Made by a program: the position numbers and the translations under genes. Under the pieces are notes generated by a model. It made no database searches. It saw only the letters and a program-made list of their open reading frames with translations, and was not told where the DNA came from. 64,000 bases of DNA, from assembly GCA_964495905.1 (NCBI GenBank), contig CAZBWN010000029.1, forward strand, positions 192,488 through 256,487, read 5' to 3'. Of the stretch, positions 1 to 8,715 are shown piece after piece (within the stretch, counting starts at the first letter, position 1; each line of letters starts with the position of its first letter). Source of the DNA: CAJBLF01 sp964495905. Lineage in GTDB: Bacteria; Patescibacteriota; Gracilibacteria; Absconditabacterales; Absconditicoccaceae.

Positions 1-277
1 TGAGTAATGGCTTGAATTCTTTTTGTGTAAATTCATAGGTTCGTAGATCTAGATTTTGCTGAGTCGTTCAAAAGCTTGAGAGCTCTTTGTCCAGACTTTC
101 TCCTGGTGAACGAAAAAAAGATCAGCTTATATCCTGAAACCTGGTCAATTGTATATGGATGCTTTTTGCGCTTGCTTGAGGCGAATACGTACCAAATTGG
201 ATTTGTACATCTCATAAGGCCAGCCCAATGATAACGATGATTACAAATACGCCTCGGCCTAGCAATTTCTTCTTCAT
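1..277 (-). CDS. Hypothetical membrane-anchored protein, 3' end outside window
   Basis: The reading frame begins at ATG 277 and runs off the left edge, giving 92 residues with two or more TGA codons read as glycine. The N-terminus is MKKK followed by a hydrophobic stretch of about 14 residues (VFVIIVIIGLAL), so it is a signal anchor or uncleaved signal peptide with the rest outside the membrane. No family was recognised. It is divergent from the gene at 358, and the 80-base gap holds a strong promoter for that gene. Confidence 0.6.
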
Positions 278-284
278 CGAAATT

Positions 285-312
285 TTGACAAATAAAAAAT
301 TTTATATATAAT
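285..312 (+). promoter_or_regulatory. Sigma70-type promoter for the gene at 358
   Basis: TTGACA at 285-290, a 16-nt spacer beginning AATAAAAAAT, and TATAAT at 307-312. The same TTGACAAATAAAAAA core recurs at 6852 and 60768, each time before a secreted-protein gene. Confidence 0.75.
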
Positions 313-357
313 AATTATATTGAATCGCTTTAATTTTTCAATGGATCTCCTATCAAT

Positions 358-1794
358 ATGATAACTCCCGCTCATCAATTATCCGAAAATGAAAAATACA
401 AGATAAACAAAAGACCATTGAAATCTTTTTTGCAAACACAAGGTGTTAAAATAGCGTTGTTGGCATTATTGGGATGAACTTGAATGTTTTCTGCTTCTCA
501 AAAATTCAAGGAATATCAGCAACAAAAAATAGAAAAAACTATAGATTCTACAACATATCCTTTTGAACAGCATCATCTTGCTTTTTGGGATGATAATGCA
601 GATTTTTTTGCTAAAGATCTTCAAACCAAAAAAGAGACTCTTGCTCCCGGAGTGGAAATCGTCCGTGATGCATGATTGACCTTTTATGTGGTCCAAAAAG
701 AAGATATCAAAGAAATAAAAGATACTCTATATATATCAAAATCCATCAAGATAAAAAATAAAAAAAAATCAGGTACAAAAAAAATAAAGACGGCTAAAGT
801 CACTATCAAGAAGATCTGAGATCTTGAAAAAATCCGTAGTAAATTAAGTGATATACCAGAATTCGCTTACCTCAAAGATGATATGTATGATCGTTCAAAA
901 CCCGGCAATAAAGTGAAATCTTTTAACATCCCTGCCGAAAACGTACAAAAAGATATGTATATCCCTATCCCTTTGGATCATAAAGTGAGAGAAATCTCTC
1001 CTCAAGATTTTGCTAATTATTGTCATGAAGCGATCAAAGAGATGAAAGCTGATGAGGGTGAATATTCCAACAAAGTCAGAGAGATTCTCTCCTATGCTTC
1101 AGAACAAGATCTGATCATAGATATGGTCGCTTTTGCAAGAAGCGAGACCGCTTCAGAATTTTCCTGATTTATGAAACCACTGGGTGATGTAGAATTACAT
1201 CGTCGAGAGCCAGCTTTTAAGGCACTTTCACTATCGTACTTTCATATCTTGATGGAAAAAAATCCTGATAAGACATCAGGACCTTGATTGACAGCGAGGT
1301 TGAAACTTGGATTGACTGAATGACAATGCTATCATCCCAAAAATGCTGCGAAGCTCTTTCTCGCTTATCGAGTGGAAAAAACTAAAGGCAATCTCAAAGA
1401 AAATTTTCCGCTTACTGATAAAAATATAGAAAAAACAGCTATAAAATATAATGGCTCAAAAAAATATATAGATAAATTGACAGCGAATTATCATTATGCT
1501 GAAAAATTATTGCGCGGAGAAATCGTTTATTACAATGATGATAATCTCAAGAGTAATTGATTTATAGATAAGGGTTTGAATAAAAATTATCAACATACGT
1601 ATAAGTATGCAACACCTGTCTGAATATCCAATAATGATATTTTGAAACAGACTATAGTAGAACAATTCAATCAGAATAAAGCACCTGATTGTCCTAGTAT
1701 AGATGAAAGCGATCTTGTCGATCAATCCGGAAAAGCTCTCAAATGAGAGATTATACCTGATACAGTGATTGTCAGGATTCCTTTGAAAAAATAG
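358..1794 (+). CDS. Hypothetical secreted or membrane-anchored protein, 478 aa
   Basis: The frame is continuous from ATG 358 to TAG only with TGA as glycine; under the standard code it falls into at least five pieces. A short hydrophobic segment near residues 33-45 (IALLALLGGTG) suggests an N-terminal membrane anchor, followed by a lysine-rich linker. A central region around residues 260-345 contains a SETASEF motif, then a GPGLTARLKLG stretch and a QCYHPKNAAKLF stretch. The placement of a glutamate ahead of a glycine-rich segment faintly resembles lysozyme-like folds, but this is a guess. It is transcribed from the promoter at 285 and is probably monocistronic. Confidence 0.7.
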
Positions 1795-1839
1795 CCAAAA
1801 TTTATTTTTTTCTTTTTTATCTCCTCGCCGGTTGGGCCT

Positions 1840-2080
1840 TAAAATCCTTCGGAGACATACTTTTGGAGATCAAAAGTATGCAAAACTCCTTTCCAGATGC
1901 AGTACTCAGGACGAATATTCCAAATTTGCATGACCTTCTGACTCACCTCAAACCCTCCCCCGGTAACCACCGGGGCGGTCCCCATTTCGGCTCGTTTTGG
2001 TTGGTTATTTCATTTACGAATTGCTCACTATCCCGTGGCATGCATCTGGGGGTGATAAAGTCTTTTTTACTCTATTTTAG
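1840..2080. repeat. Dispersed intergenic repeat R1, copy A
   Basis: This stretch matches 47815-48055 and, in its right half, 51098-51215. The shared blocks are a TCCAGATGCAGTACTCAGGA block, a CATGACCTTCTGACTCACC block, a pyrimidine-rich CCCGGTAACCACCGG palindrome, and a right end CGTGGCATGCATCTGGGGGT followed by AATAAAGT and a T-run. Any translation across it is not supported by homology. It fills the gap between the hypothetical gene and rsmI. Confidence 0.8.
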
Positions 2081-2139
2081 AGCATTTCTTTTTTTTTGTT
2101 TTTTATTATTTTTTTGTTTTTTTAAATTAGTTTTTTTAA

Positions 2140-2808
2140 TTAGTTTTTGATGCCTACTACGAATTCTCCCTTGATCGGGAGTTTTTTTTCTTTGATGAGA
2201 ACTATGGCCTCCTCTACCGTTCACGTGAAATGTTGTTCGAACATTTTGCTCAATTCTCTCGCGATAGAAATCTTACCCGTGAATCCTGCCTGAGATAATT
2301 CTTTTAATAATTTTTCCATTCTATGGACTGATTCATATACGAAAACGGGTATCTTTGATTGTAAAATCTCTTTGATCTTGGTCTGTCTCCCTTTCTTGGT
2401 AGGAAGAAATCATAAATAGATGAATTCTGAAGTATCGAATCAAGCGGCTACAATGGCTGGAACAAGCGCATTCGCTCCTGGTAAAATCGTATAAGGGATA
2501 TTATATTGATTACAGAGTTGGATCATTGATTTACCTGGATCTGAAAGTCCTGGAGTCCCTGCTTCTGAGACAAGTCCGATATCACTTTCTTTGAGAATAT
2601 CTACATAACGAGCGAGTTGGTTGTCTGAAGTGAAGCTTGTCAGTGAAAAAAATGTTTTGTCTTTGTAGGGGATGTCATACATCTTCATAAGTTTCATAGT
2701 AGTTCTTGTATCTTCACAGACGAAAAAATCAAGCGATTGGAAAAGCTTCATCGCACGGACTGTGATGTCGTCTTTGTTTCAGATTGGCGTAGGTATAAAG
2801 TAGAGCAT
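2140..2808 (-). CDS. rsmI: 16S rRNA (cytidine-2'-O-)-methyltransferase
   Basis: RsmI methylates the ribose of C1402 in 16S rRNA using S-adenosylmethionine. The 222-residue frame starts MLYFIPTPIGNKDDIT, followed by ACEDTR-like CEDTRTT, the SEAGTPGLSDPG loop and PGANALVPAI, which are the SAM-binding signature of the tetrapyrrole/RsmI methylase fold. The TPIGN glycine is encoded by TGA. At 222 residues it is shorter than the usual 270-290, ending soon after the FLPTKKGRQ segment, so the small C-terminal domain is reduced or lost. The ATG at 2808 gives the conserved N-terminus exactly. Confidence 0.93.
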
Positions 2809-2902
2809 GACTAATGATGGACTAAAAGTAGACTAACAGTAGCCGAATAATAGACTAACAATAGCCGCATTAATGCATTAAAAGCAACTATTTTAAAATA
2901 GT

Positions 2903-3253
2903 CTATTTTAATGCTTGTATAAAATTATTAAGTTTTACTCATAATCATATACATTCTTTACACAGTTCATTGAATTGTATATCCGTAATATATCAGAAAT
3001 CCAAAGCTGAGTATAACATATTTCTTACTTCTCATATTGATCATTTTGAATAATAAAGAAATTTTACAAAATCTTTATCACTTCATCTTTCGCGTCATTC
3101 TGCAATATTGTTACTTACAGATTGAGATGCTCTCATTATTTGATCTTGAAAAGAATAATTTCTGAATGATTTATCATAAAATATTATGCCTAATTTCTTC
3201 GTTAATCATCTTGCCAATTTTCGTACATCTAATTCTTCAAATTTTTTACTCAT
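2903..3253 (-). CDS. Four-helix-bundle protein (23S rRNA intervening-sequence/S23 family)
   Basis: 116 residues, recognisable only with TGA as glycine. The family signature is present: MRASQSVSNNIAEGRERGS followed by FVKFLYYSKGSIGEVRN, corresponding to the S-N-I-A-E-G...FL..S.GS..E..  pattern of TIGR02436/PF05635. Such proteins form a basic pentameric bundle and are often found in rRNA intervening sequences or as free-standing genes of unknown role. A second member is at 25707-26069. It lies between rsmI and mutY, with AGACTAACAATAGCC-type word repeats on its downstream side. Confidence 0.85.
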
Positions 3254-3348
3254 CACTTTTCAATACAAAAAATAAATATTCATTTATTTTTTTGCATCTT
3301 GGCAACAATACAAGCAATTTTTTAGTCAATTGTTTGTCTATTTTTGGG

Positions 3349-4164
3349 CTATTTTTCGTCGATTGAAATTATACCTTTTTTTCAATCAATTTCAATCAAC
3401 TTTTCTTTTTGCATATCTTTCACGATATTTTTCACATTTTTTTTTGGAAATTCATCTTCTATATTTTTAATTGTTATTGTTCAAAATTTAACGAGTTGTT
3501 TCATAGTCCATCAACGAACCTGTCTATCAGAGCCTTCAAATTTTGATTGTTTGCTGAGTGACTTGATCTTGGTCTTGCGAGCAGTGAGAAGCAAAGCTCA
3601 TTGGTCCATGAGTGCGTTGTGCCAGTCGCGTGATCTTCACTGGGGAATCACTGTCTCGGCAAATGCCTCAAGCGCTTTTGCTGTGATTGTCTCAGGAAGC
3701 TTGAAGAGAAATATATATACTCTCCTGATATTCGTATCGATCACGGGGACTGATAAGTTTCGTGAAAACGCCATGATAGCCGCTGAGGTGTAAGGCCCGA
3801 TTCCAGGCAATTTCATTAAAACTTCCCTTTCTCTGAGTAAACGTTCATCTTTCCATTCTCCATTTTTCCATTTTTCAATTATGGTTATTGCGCATTGCTG
3901 CAATCTTAATGCTCTGCTATTGAATCCAAGTCCTGATCGATGACTAAGAAGATCGGTTTTTGAAGCTTGGGCTAGTGTTTTGTAATCAGGAAAATCTTTC
4001 ATCCGTCTATGAAAGTAAGGAATTACTCTATCAACCTGGGTCTGTTGAAGCATAACTTCAGATATATGGATTGCATATGGATCTTTGGTCTGTCTTCGTG
4101 GAAGTTTTCTTCCGTTTTTTTTATACCAGGAAAGAATATTTTTTTGAATTGTTTTGATATTCAT
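3349..4164 (-). CDS. mutY: A/G-specific adenine DNA glycosylase lacking the iron-sulfur cluster
   Basis: MutY removes adenine mispaired with 8-oxoguanine. In the 271-residue frame the catalytic glutamate region SEVMLQQTQVDRV, the helix-hairpin-helix LPGIGPYTSAAIMAF and the catalytic aspartate in VPVIDTNIRRVY are all present. After NALMDQGALLLTARKTK, where family members normally carry C-X6-C-X2-C-X5-C, there is no cysteine; only one cysteine occurs in the whole protein. The remaining C-terminus is a short charged tail rather than a full MutT-like domain. The first third reads without TGA, and the C-terminal third has several TGA glycines. Confidence 0.9.
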
Positions 4165-4199
4165 GAATAATTATAGAACTAAATTATTTATTATTTTAA

Positions 4200-4312
4200 C
4201 AAACCCCCTCATTCCCCCTTGACAGGGGGACTATATTGAATAAAAAAAATATTTATTTTTTCCTTAGCTCCCGCCCTGTCAAGGGAGGGTCGGGGTGGGT
4301 TTGCTGTTTTAA
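4200..4312. repeat. Large imperfect inverted repeat between mutY and the DUF1294 gene
   Basis: Left arm AAACCCCCTCATTCCCCCTTG and right arm TCAAGGGAGGGTCGGGGTGG are near-complementary, separated by an AT-rich centre. The GC-rich arms contrast with the surrounding AT-rich DNA. A related GC-rich element is at 14451-14610. It is MITE-like in shape, but no transposase is nearby. Confidence 0.65.
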
Positions 4313-4328
4313 AAAAAATTAAAATATA

Positions 4329-4604
4329 TTATAAAGAGAATAGGAGAATTATAGAGGCAATAATCCAAACACTAGCGATCAATCGGAATTTTACAAGAAA
4401 TTTTCACTTGATAGTCTTGTGATGGAAAGCTTGCATACCAAGTACTGCTCCTACCCATCATCATAGTCCTGTATATCGAAGCAGATTCTTCTCTGATATT
4501 CTATGTTTTTGAGCAGTCGCTTTGTATTTGTCTATTCATCGTGCAATAAAGGTGAATATGTTGATGAGGAGAAAATATCAGATATATATAGAGGTTCGGG
4601 TCAT
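4329..4604 (-). CDS. DUF1294 family small membrane protein
   Basis: 91 residues with the DUF1294 pattern: an N-terminal transmembrane helix (YFLLINIFTFIARGIDKYKA), then RISEKNLLRYTGLGGWVGAVLG with three TGA glycines, MQAFHHKTIKGKF and a C-terminal hydrophobic helix. The family is of unknown function and membrane-embedded. The frame ends at TAA 4329-4331. Repeated TTCAGAATTTA words lie just upstream of the start. Confidence 0.82.
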
Positions 4605-4612
4605 TTTTATCA

Positions 4613-4756
4613 ATTCAGAATTTAAAATTCAGAATTTAGAATTTAAACAAAGTGAAATTCCGATTAATCATAATAGAACATATGAATGTTGTAATGTTCT
4701 TATATTTCTTTTCAATACTAGATTGCTTCTCCGCCTAGGCGGATTGCAATGACAAT
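4613..4756. repeat. Word-repeat cluster plus CCGCCTAGGCGG palindrome
   Basis: Several copies of TTCAGAATTTAAAAT-type words at 4613-4650 are followed by GATTGCTTCTCCGCC...GGATTGCAATGAC at 4721-4756, centred on the 12-bp palindrome CCGCCTAGGCGG at 4731-4742. The same palindrome recurs at 29021, 49690 and 49751, and GATTGCTTC/CAATGAC words recur at 8632 and 57560. Confidence 0.7.
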
Positions 4757-4797
4757 AAAAAAAACCCCGCTTTCGCAGGGTTCATATTTTATGTCCA

Positions 4798-5571
4798 TTA
4801 TTTTTTTATATGATGTTCCGCTTTTGTATTGTGGGTTGTATGATGTTTTTCTTCTTTTTTGCTTCCCTTAGCTGTTTTGATGATAGTGGTTATAAGCCGA
4901 AGCGCAAGGAGTGCTATTATGATCTTGAGAATGCCTGCTCTGTTTGTAGTGTATACATTCTTCATATCATCTCGTCATCATAGTCTATATACGTCTCAGG
5001 TAACAATGATCTCTATAGGAGCTACTTTACGGATCACTATCCCAAAGACATCTCCTGTATTCTTAGTAAAACCAGCGGGTAAGGTGTATGATATACATCC
5101 ATAAATATTCCCCGTAGCCGTAGTAGGGATCGCTATATTAAATTTCTTGATTGATTGTGCTCCTCCTGAGAGGTCAAATGAGTAATTTTTTGTATTGTTT
5201 TGCATCATAGCTAGAAAAGTGTTATCGGTAGTTTTTTGACTACAGCTGACGGTACCATCATCTCTTTGGATTCATTCAGTAAATCAGAAATCAATTTTTA
5301 CAGTTCCGCTCGTAAATCTACTATAGAAGACAGTACAGATCTCTTGCCTTTTTCCTGGCTGTAATTGCATATGCAATTGGCTTGTAAGCTTTTCAGCTAT
5401 GAGTCCGTCATTACAAAATTTCATCCCTATCTGATTAATATCACTGACGCTTTTTTCGCTGATATTGGGTGTAAGCGTCACTACATCTCCACTTCTTTCA
5501 CTCACTTCTGCAGATGCCGTGCATCCAAATATTACAATCAGCATGCTTATGCTGACAACTATTTTTTTCAT
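4798..5571 (-). CDS. Cell-surface protein with signal peptide and C-terminal membrane anchor
   Basis: 257 residues. The N-terminus MKKIVVSISMLIVIFGC is a signal peptide with a possible lipobox cysteine at residue 17. A beta-rich ectodomain contains paired cysteines (KFCNDGL, EICTVFY, YGCISYTL). Near residue 210 a hydrophobic helix (GILKIIIALLALRLITTII) is followed by a Lys/His-rich cytoplasmic tail. The layout matches the next gene upstream (5620-6618), and the two are probably co-transcribed across a 48-base gap. No exact family was recognised; WxL-interacting or fimbrial-chaperone-like proteins are the nearest in architecture. Confidence 0.72.
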
Positions 5572-5619
5572 AATGTATATGTAAAATAAAAGATATGATA
5601 TATTATCATAGTATGGAGC

Positions 5620-6618
5620 TTATTTTGTTATGATTTTTACTTTTCTAGGAAGGACAAGTTTGACGATGATGAAGATCAATGCTAAGATGATGATAAGCGT
5701 AATCCATGAAAATGCATAGATAGTCGCTTTTTCTGTCTGTGTAGATCCTGTTGTAAATTTTGGATCTAATGTTGAGGTGTCAAATGCAAATACGGGATTG
5801 TTTTGTACATTGGATATGATAGTGAAAAATCATTTGTATGTCGGCAAGATACCTACATTTACACTCACTTCTTTGGTTTCTCCCGGTGCAACGCTTGCAG
5901 CTGTACTGGAATATGCTTTTTCAAATCCAAGCATATTGTGCACACTACCGCTGATAGCGATACTTTGAGCTATATTTCCATTGTTTTTGACCAAGAAACT
6001 CAAGATAAGATTGTTTGTTGTATCGATAGTAGCTTTGATGTTGGAGTTGGTAGAATATGCTCATCCAGGATTCCTTACAAGCTTCACGTCGTTTTTGATG
6101 TCATCAGGATTTCCCACAAAAAAGCTAAGGAAACTGGTTTTGCGGACAATCACACTAAATATCTGTCCTGCAGCTTTTGGATCTTTTTTGAGTACCGTAT
6201 ATGCTACACATCAATTTAATTCTCAGCTCATCCCCATAGGCACCAATACTTTTTCTTTGATCATAACGGGTTTGTCTGCCTCTACGATAACTTTCCTATC
6301 ACCAGAACCTAGAAAATATTTGCTGAAAGGATTGGTACGTCCCATATCAATACCACATGATCTGTTGCCTTGTGAATTTAATGCATAATTTGGAAATCCA
6401 TAGGTAACTTCGACAGGGGTAGTTGAATTGGCATATATATAGAAACAAATCTCTTTTTCCATCCCTGGCTGGATAGGATAACTTTTGTTGGTTTCCGCCT
6501 TAGGATTCTCTGCATCTTCACAGTATCTTATATTTACGCCTTGTACATCAGCTTTTGTAAAGCCAGAAAACATCACTCCGATTAAGATAAAAGATACGAT
6601 AATTTTTTTATACATCAT
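5620..6618 (-). CDS. WxL-interacting (DUF916/DUF3324)-like surface protein
   Basis: 332 residues: a signal peptide (MYKKIIVSFILIGVMFSGF), an N-terminal beta domain with cysteines (IRYCEDAEN, EICFYIYAN, NGCVAYTV), a second domain with LVKNNGNIAQSIAISG and SVAPGETKEVSVN, then a C-terminal transmembrane helix and a KVKIITK tail. The NNGN...PGETKE arrangement is typical of the second Ig-like domain of DUF916/DUF3324 proteins that hold WxL proteins at the cell surface. That assignment is inferred from pattern, not searched. The neighbouring genes at 7001 and 7954 encode candidate partner beta-sandwich proteins. Confidence 0.7.
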
Positions 6619-7000
6619 TTTTGTTTTAAAAAATTAAAAAATAGAGATTAACGCTATAGATAGCTATCTATATCTATAACTCAAGCATTGTTTAACTACT
6701 TCATATAGTTTTTTTTATTTTTTACTATCTGATAGGTATATAAATATATTATTTATCTATATACAATTGACATTGTTACAATAATTTATTACAAAAAAAT
6801 CTTTTATCACCAACTACCGTAAAAGTATGATAAAAAAAAGTCCTCTAAAATTTGACAAATAAAAAATTCTGATTATACTTACTCTACACACAAGAAGTTT
6901 TCGTTCATTAGCAATCACACAATATGATATATTATATGGTCTAGGACTCTTTTTGATATCTTTTGATATCAGAACTTTTATATTTTATTATGAAAAACAA
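6619..7000. other. AT-rich divergent intergenic region
   Basis: This 382-base gap separates the leftward surface-protein genes from the rightward gene at 7001. It contains the promoter at 6852-6879 and runs of A/T, and no supported reading frame. A very short frame starts at ATG 6990 but ends after eight codons. Confidence 0.6.
6852..6879 (+). promoter_or_regulatory. Sigma70-type promoter for the surface protein at 7001
   Basis: TTGACA at 6852-6857, a 16-nt spacer starting AATAAAAAATTC, and TATACT at 6874-6879. It shares its extended -35 sequence with promoters at 285 and 60768. The predicted leader is about 115 nt. Confidence 0.75.
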
Positions 7001-7585
7001 ATGAAAAACATTATAAAAATTACTGCTCTTAGCTTAGGTTTGTTTGCATCAATCTTTTTATTGAGCAATTCTAAAACTAATGCTGGATTGGTTCAATTGG
7101 AAATTACTGGTACTCCAGGACACTGTATCGTAGGAGCTGCTGTTCCTTTTGGAACAACTGGTTTCTCTTACTCTGCATATTCTATGTCAACAGGTTTCCT
7201 TACTGAAACTGGTTTGACTACAACTTGGTATTGTGATGATACTGCTGGAGAAGCTTCATGGAATGTAGAATTAGCTACTAGTGATGTATTAAACGTTACT
7301 ACAGGTAATCCACTTCATACAATTGATGCTGCTACTAGAGTACGAATCAAAAATGATACAGCTACTAAAGTAACTGGTGAATGTGGTGTAACTGTTTGAA
7401 CTTCTGTAGGTACTTATTTGAATACTGCATCTCCTGTAGAACTTTTCGGTAAATCTACTGACATCGGTGATGTTTGTAAAATCGAAACTCAAAATGTTAC
7501 AATGAAACTTGACTTAGTTGCTTCACAAGCTCTTGGTCAATATTCAGGTGAAATTACAGTTACTGTTCCTACATGGGCTATGTAA
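7001..7585 (+). CDS. Secreted beta-sandwich (WxL/pilin-like) surface protein
   Basis: 194 residues with a clear signal peptide (ALSLGLFASIFLLSNSKTNA). The mature protein is a beta-rich domain with ITGTPGHCIVG, TWYCDD, TSDVLNVTTGNPLHTI, VCKIETQ and a terminal QYSGEITVTVP strand. The same domain forms the C-terminus of the LRR proteins at 60839 and 62474 (CEIGDSVNFG, SSDLLNVFTNNPSHTI, VCKIQTS, QYSGTLTITVP). Only one of about 18 glycines is TGA and codons are unusually uniform, which suggests strong expression. ATG 7001 was chosen because the ATG at 6990 leads to an immediate stop. Confidence 0.85.
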
Positions 7586-7953
7586 TAGTAATCTCTCTAA
7601 CAAAAAAATTCTTTCTATAAAAAAAACTAGTCTAGAACACAAAACTCCCCGTTTTGTAAGTCCTAGACTATATAATATGTCAAAATGAATTTAGAATTAA
7701 GAATTCAAAATGCAGAATTCAAAATTCTGATATATTTATTATATAATATATATAGTAAATATATAATAAAAATCAACACGAATTGTGTTTGATTTTTTTG
7801 TCACATAGGAATTTCAAAACAATTCCTATTCCGCTTCGCGGGATAAAAACGACGTTAAAATCCTTCAGGGATTTTCGGCGTCTTATTTTACTGTTGATTT
7901 TTTTTCTGTTTTAGATAAAAAGTTTGTGAACTATTTATCTGTCATGGTGATAC
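7586..7953. other. Structured intergenic region with several hairpins and word repeats
   Basis: It holds a long hairpin with AGTCTAG/CTAGACT arms plus ACAAAAC/GTTTTGT (7629-7669), TTCAAAATGCAGAATTC words (7691-7730), an AATTCCT hairpin (7806-7828), a CCGC-TTC-GCGG hairpin (7831-7841) and a nested GACG...AAAATCC/GGATTTT...CGTC hairpin (7851-7882). The first could stabilise the 3' end of the 7001 transcript. No gene is seen. Confidence 0.6.
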
Positions 7954-8520
7954 ATGAATCTAACAAAAAAAAATATTGTCTTATTATCGATTGCTAGTAT
8001 ATTGTTTTTTTTATTATTTGTGAATCATACGCTACTGGTCAATGCGTGAGATGTAAGCTTACAAATCAAATGAATGGGTATCAGACACGGTACTCCTGAT
8101 AATGTAAACTTATGATTGCTTACCGCTTCCGGTAACGATCAAGAAATCAATGGACAGTTTAGCGGGTATTTCTGGGTTGAAGATATAGAAGGATATATCA
8201 CGGGTCATTATACCACTATCCAATGCGAGGGCGTCTATGGTCCTCTATGAAATAAACTCACTTGAGTCTATCTCAAGGCAGGAAATATCAATCCCGAACG
8301 CATTCTTTGACTTACGGGAAATGTGCTTATCGCTCCAAGTTTTGCTGATTATACGAGTATCCTCAGTCCTATGACGTATATCTATAAACCTACTGCTCTA
8401 GGTAATGCCTGAATCGTGAATAAATACTGAGATAAGCCGTGGCTCAAAATCGTTGTCCCGGGAGGGACTCCTCCTGGTACATATAGTGGGACTATTGTTT
8501 TTAGCTTTTATATGTACTAA
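7954..8520 (+). CDS. Secreted beta-rich surface protein
   Basis: 188 residues with a signal peptide (IVLLSIASILFFLLFVNHTL) and a beta-rich body with eight or so TGA glycines. The last strand, GTYSGTIVFSFYMY, resembles the terminal strand of the 7001 protein and of spore-coat-U/WxL-like domains, but overall similarity is low. It is preceded by the hairpin-rich gap and followed by the terminator at 8575. It is probably part of the same surface-protein locus as the genes at 4798-7585. Confidence 0.72.
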
Positions 8521-8574
8521 ACATATATTAAAAAATTAAAAGATTGGAAAATTAAAATATTAGGCAAAATATTA

Positions 8575-8607
8575 AAAAAGTCCGCGATAGTGCGGATTTT
8601 TTTGTTT
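8575..8607 (+). terminator. Rho-independent terminator after 7954-8520
   Basis: TCCGC (8581-8585), a six-base loop, GCGGA (8592-8596) and a run of seven T. Confidence 0.75.
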
Positions 8608-8621
8608 TTTTTTATTTGTTA

Positions 8622-8702
8622 TTGCGAGCAAAGCGAAGCAATCCAGTTTTTCTTATTATAGATTGCTTCGTCTCCGCCTAAGCGGATTCCTCGCAATGAC
8701 CT
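8622..8702. repeat. Inverted repeat of the GTCATTGCGAG family
   Basis: TTATTGCGAGCAAAGCGAAG on the left pairs with CCTCGCAATGAC on the right; inside are GAAGCAATC/GATTGCTTC arms and CCGCCTAAGCGG. A second full copy is at 57560-57650 and a partial one at 4721. Confidence 0.75.
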
Positions 8703-8715
8703 TATGATTTCTATT

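Noticed and set aside
358..1794. Lysozyme-like enzyme call for the 478-residue protein
   Set aside because: Only a weak glutamate plus glycine-rich pattern supports it; recorded as hypothetical.
3344..3793. 149-residue open frame on the + strand
   Set aside because: It lies antisense to mutY, whose motifs are clear, and has no recognisable features of its own.
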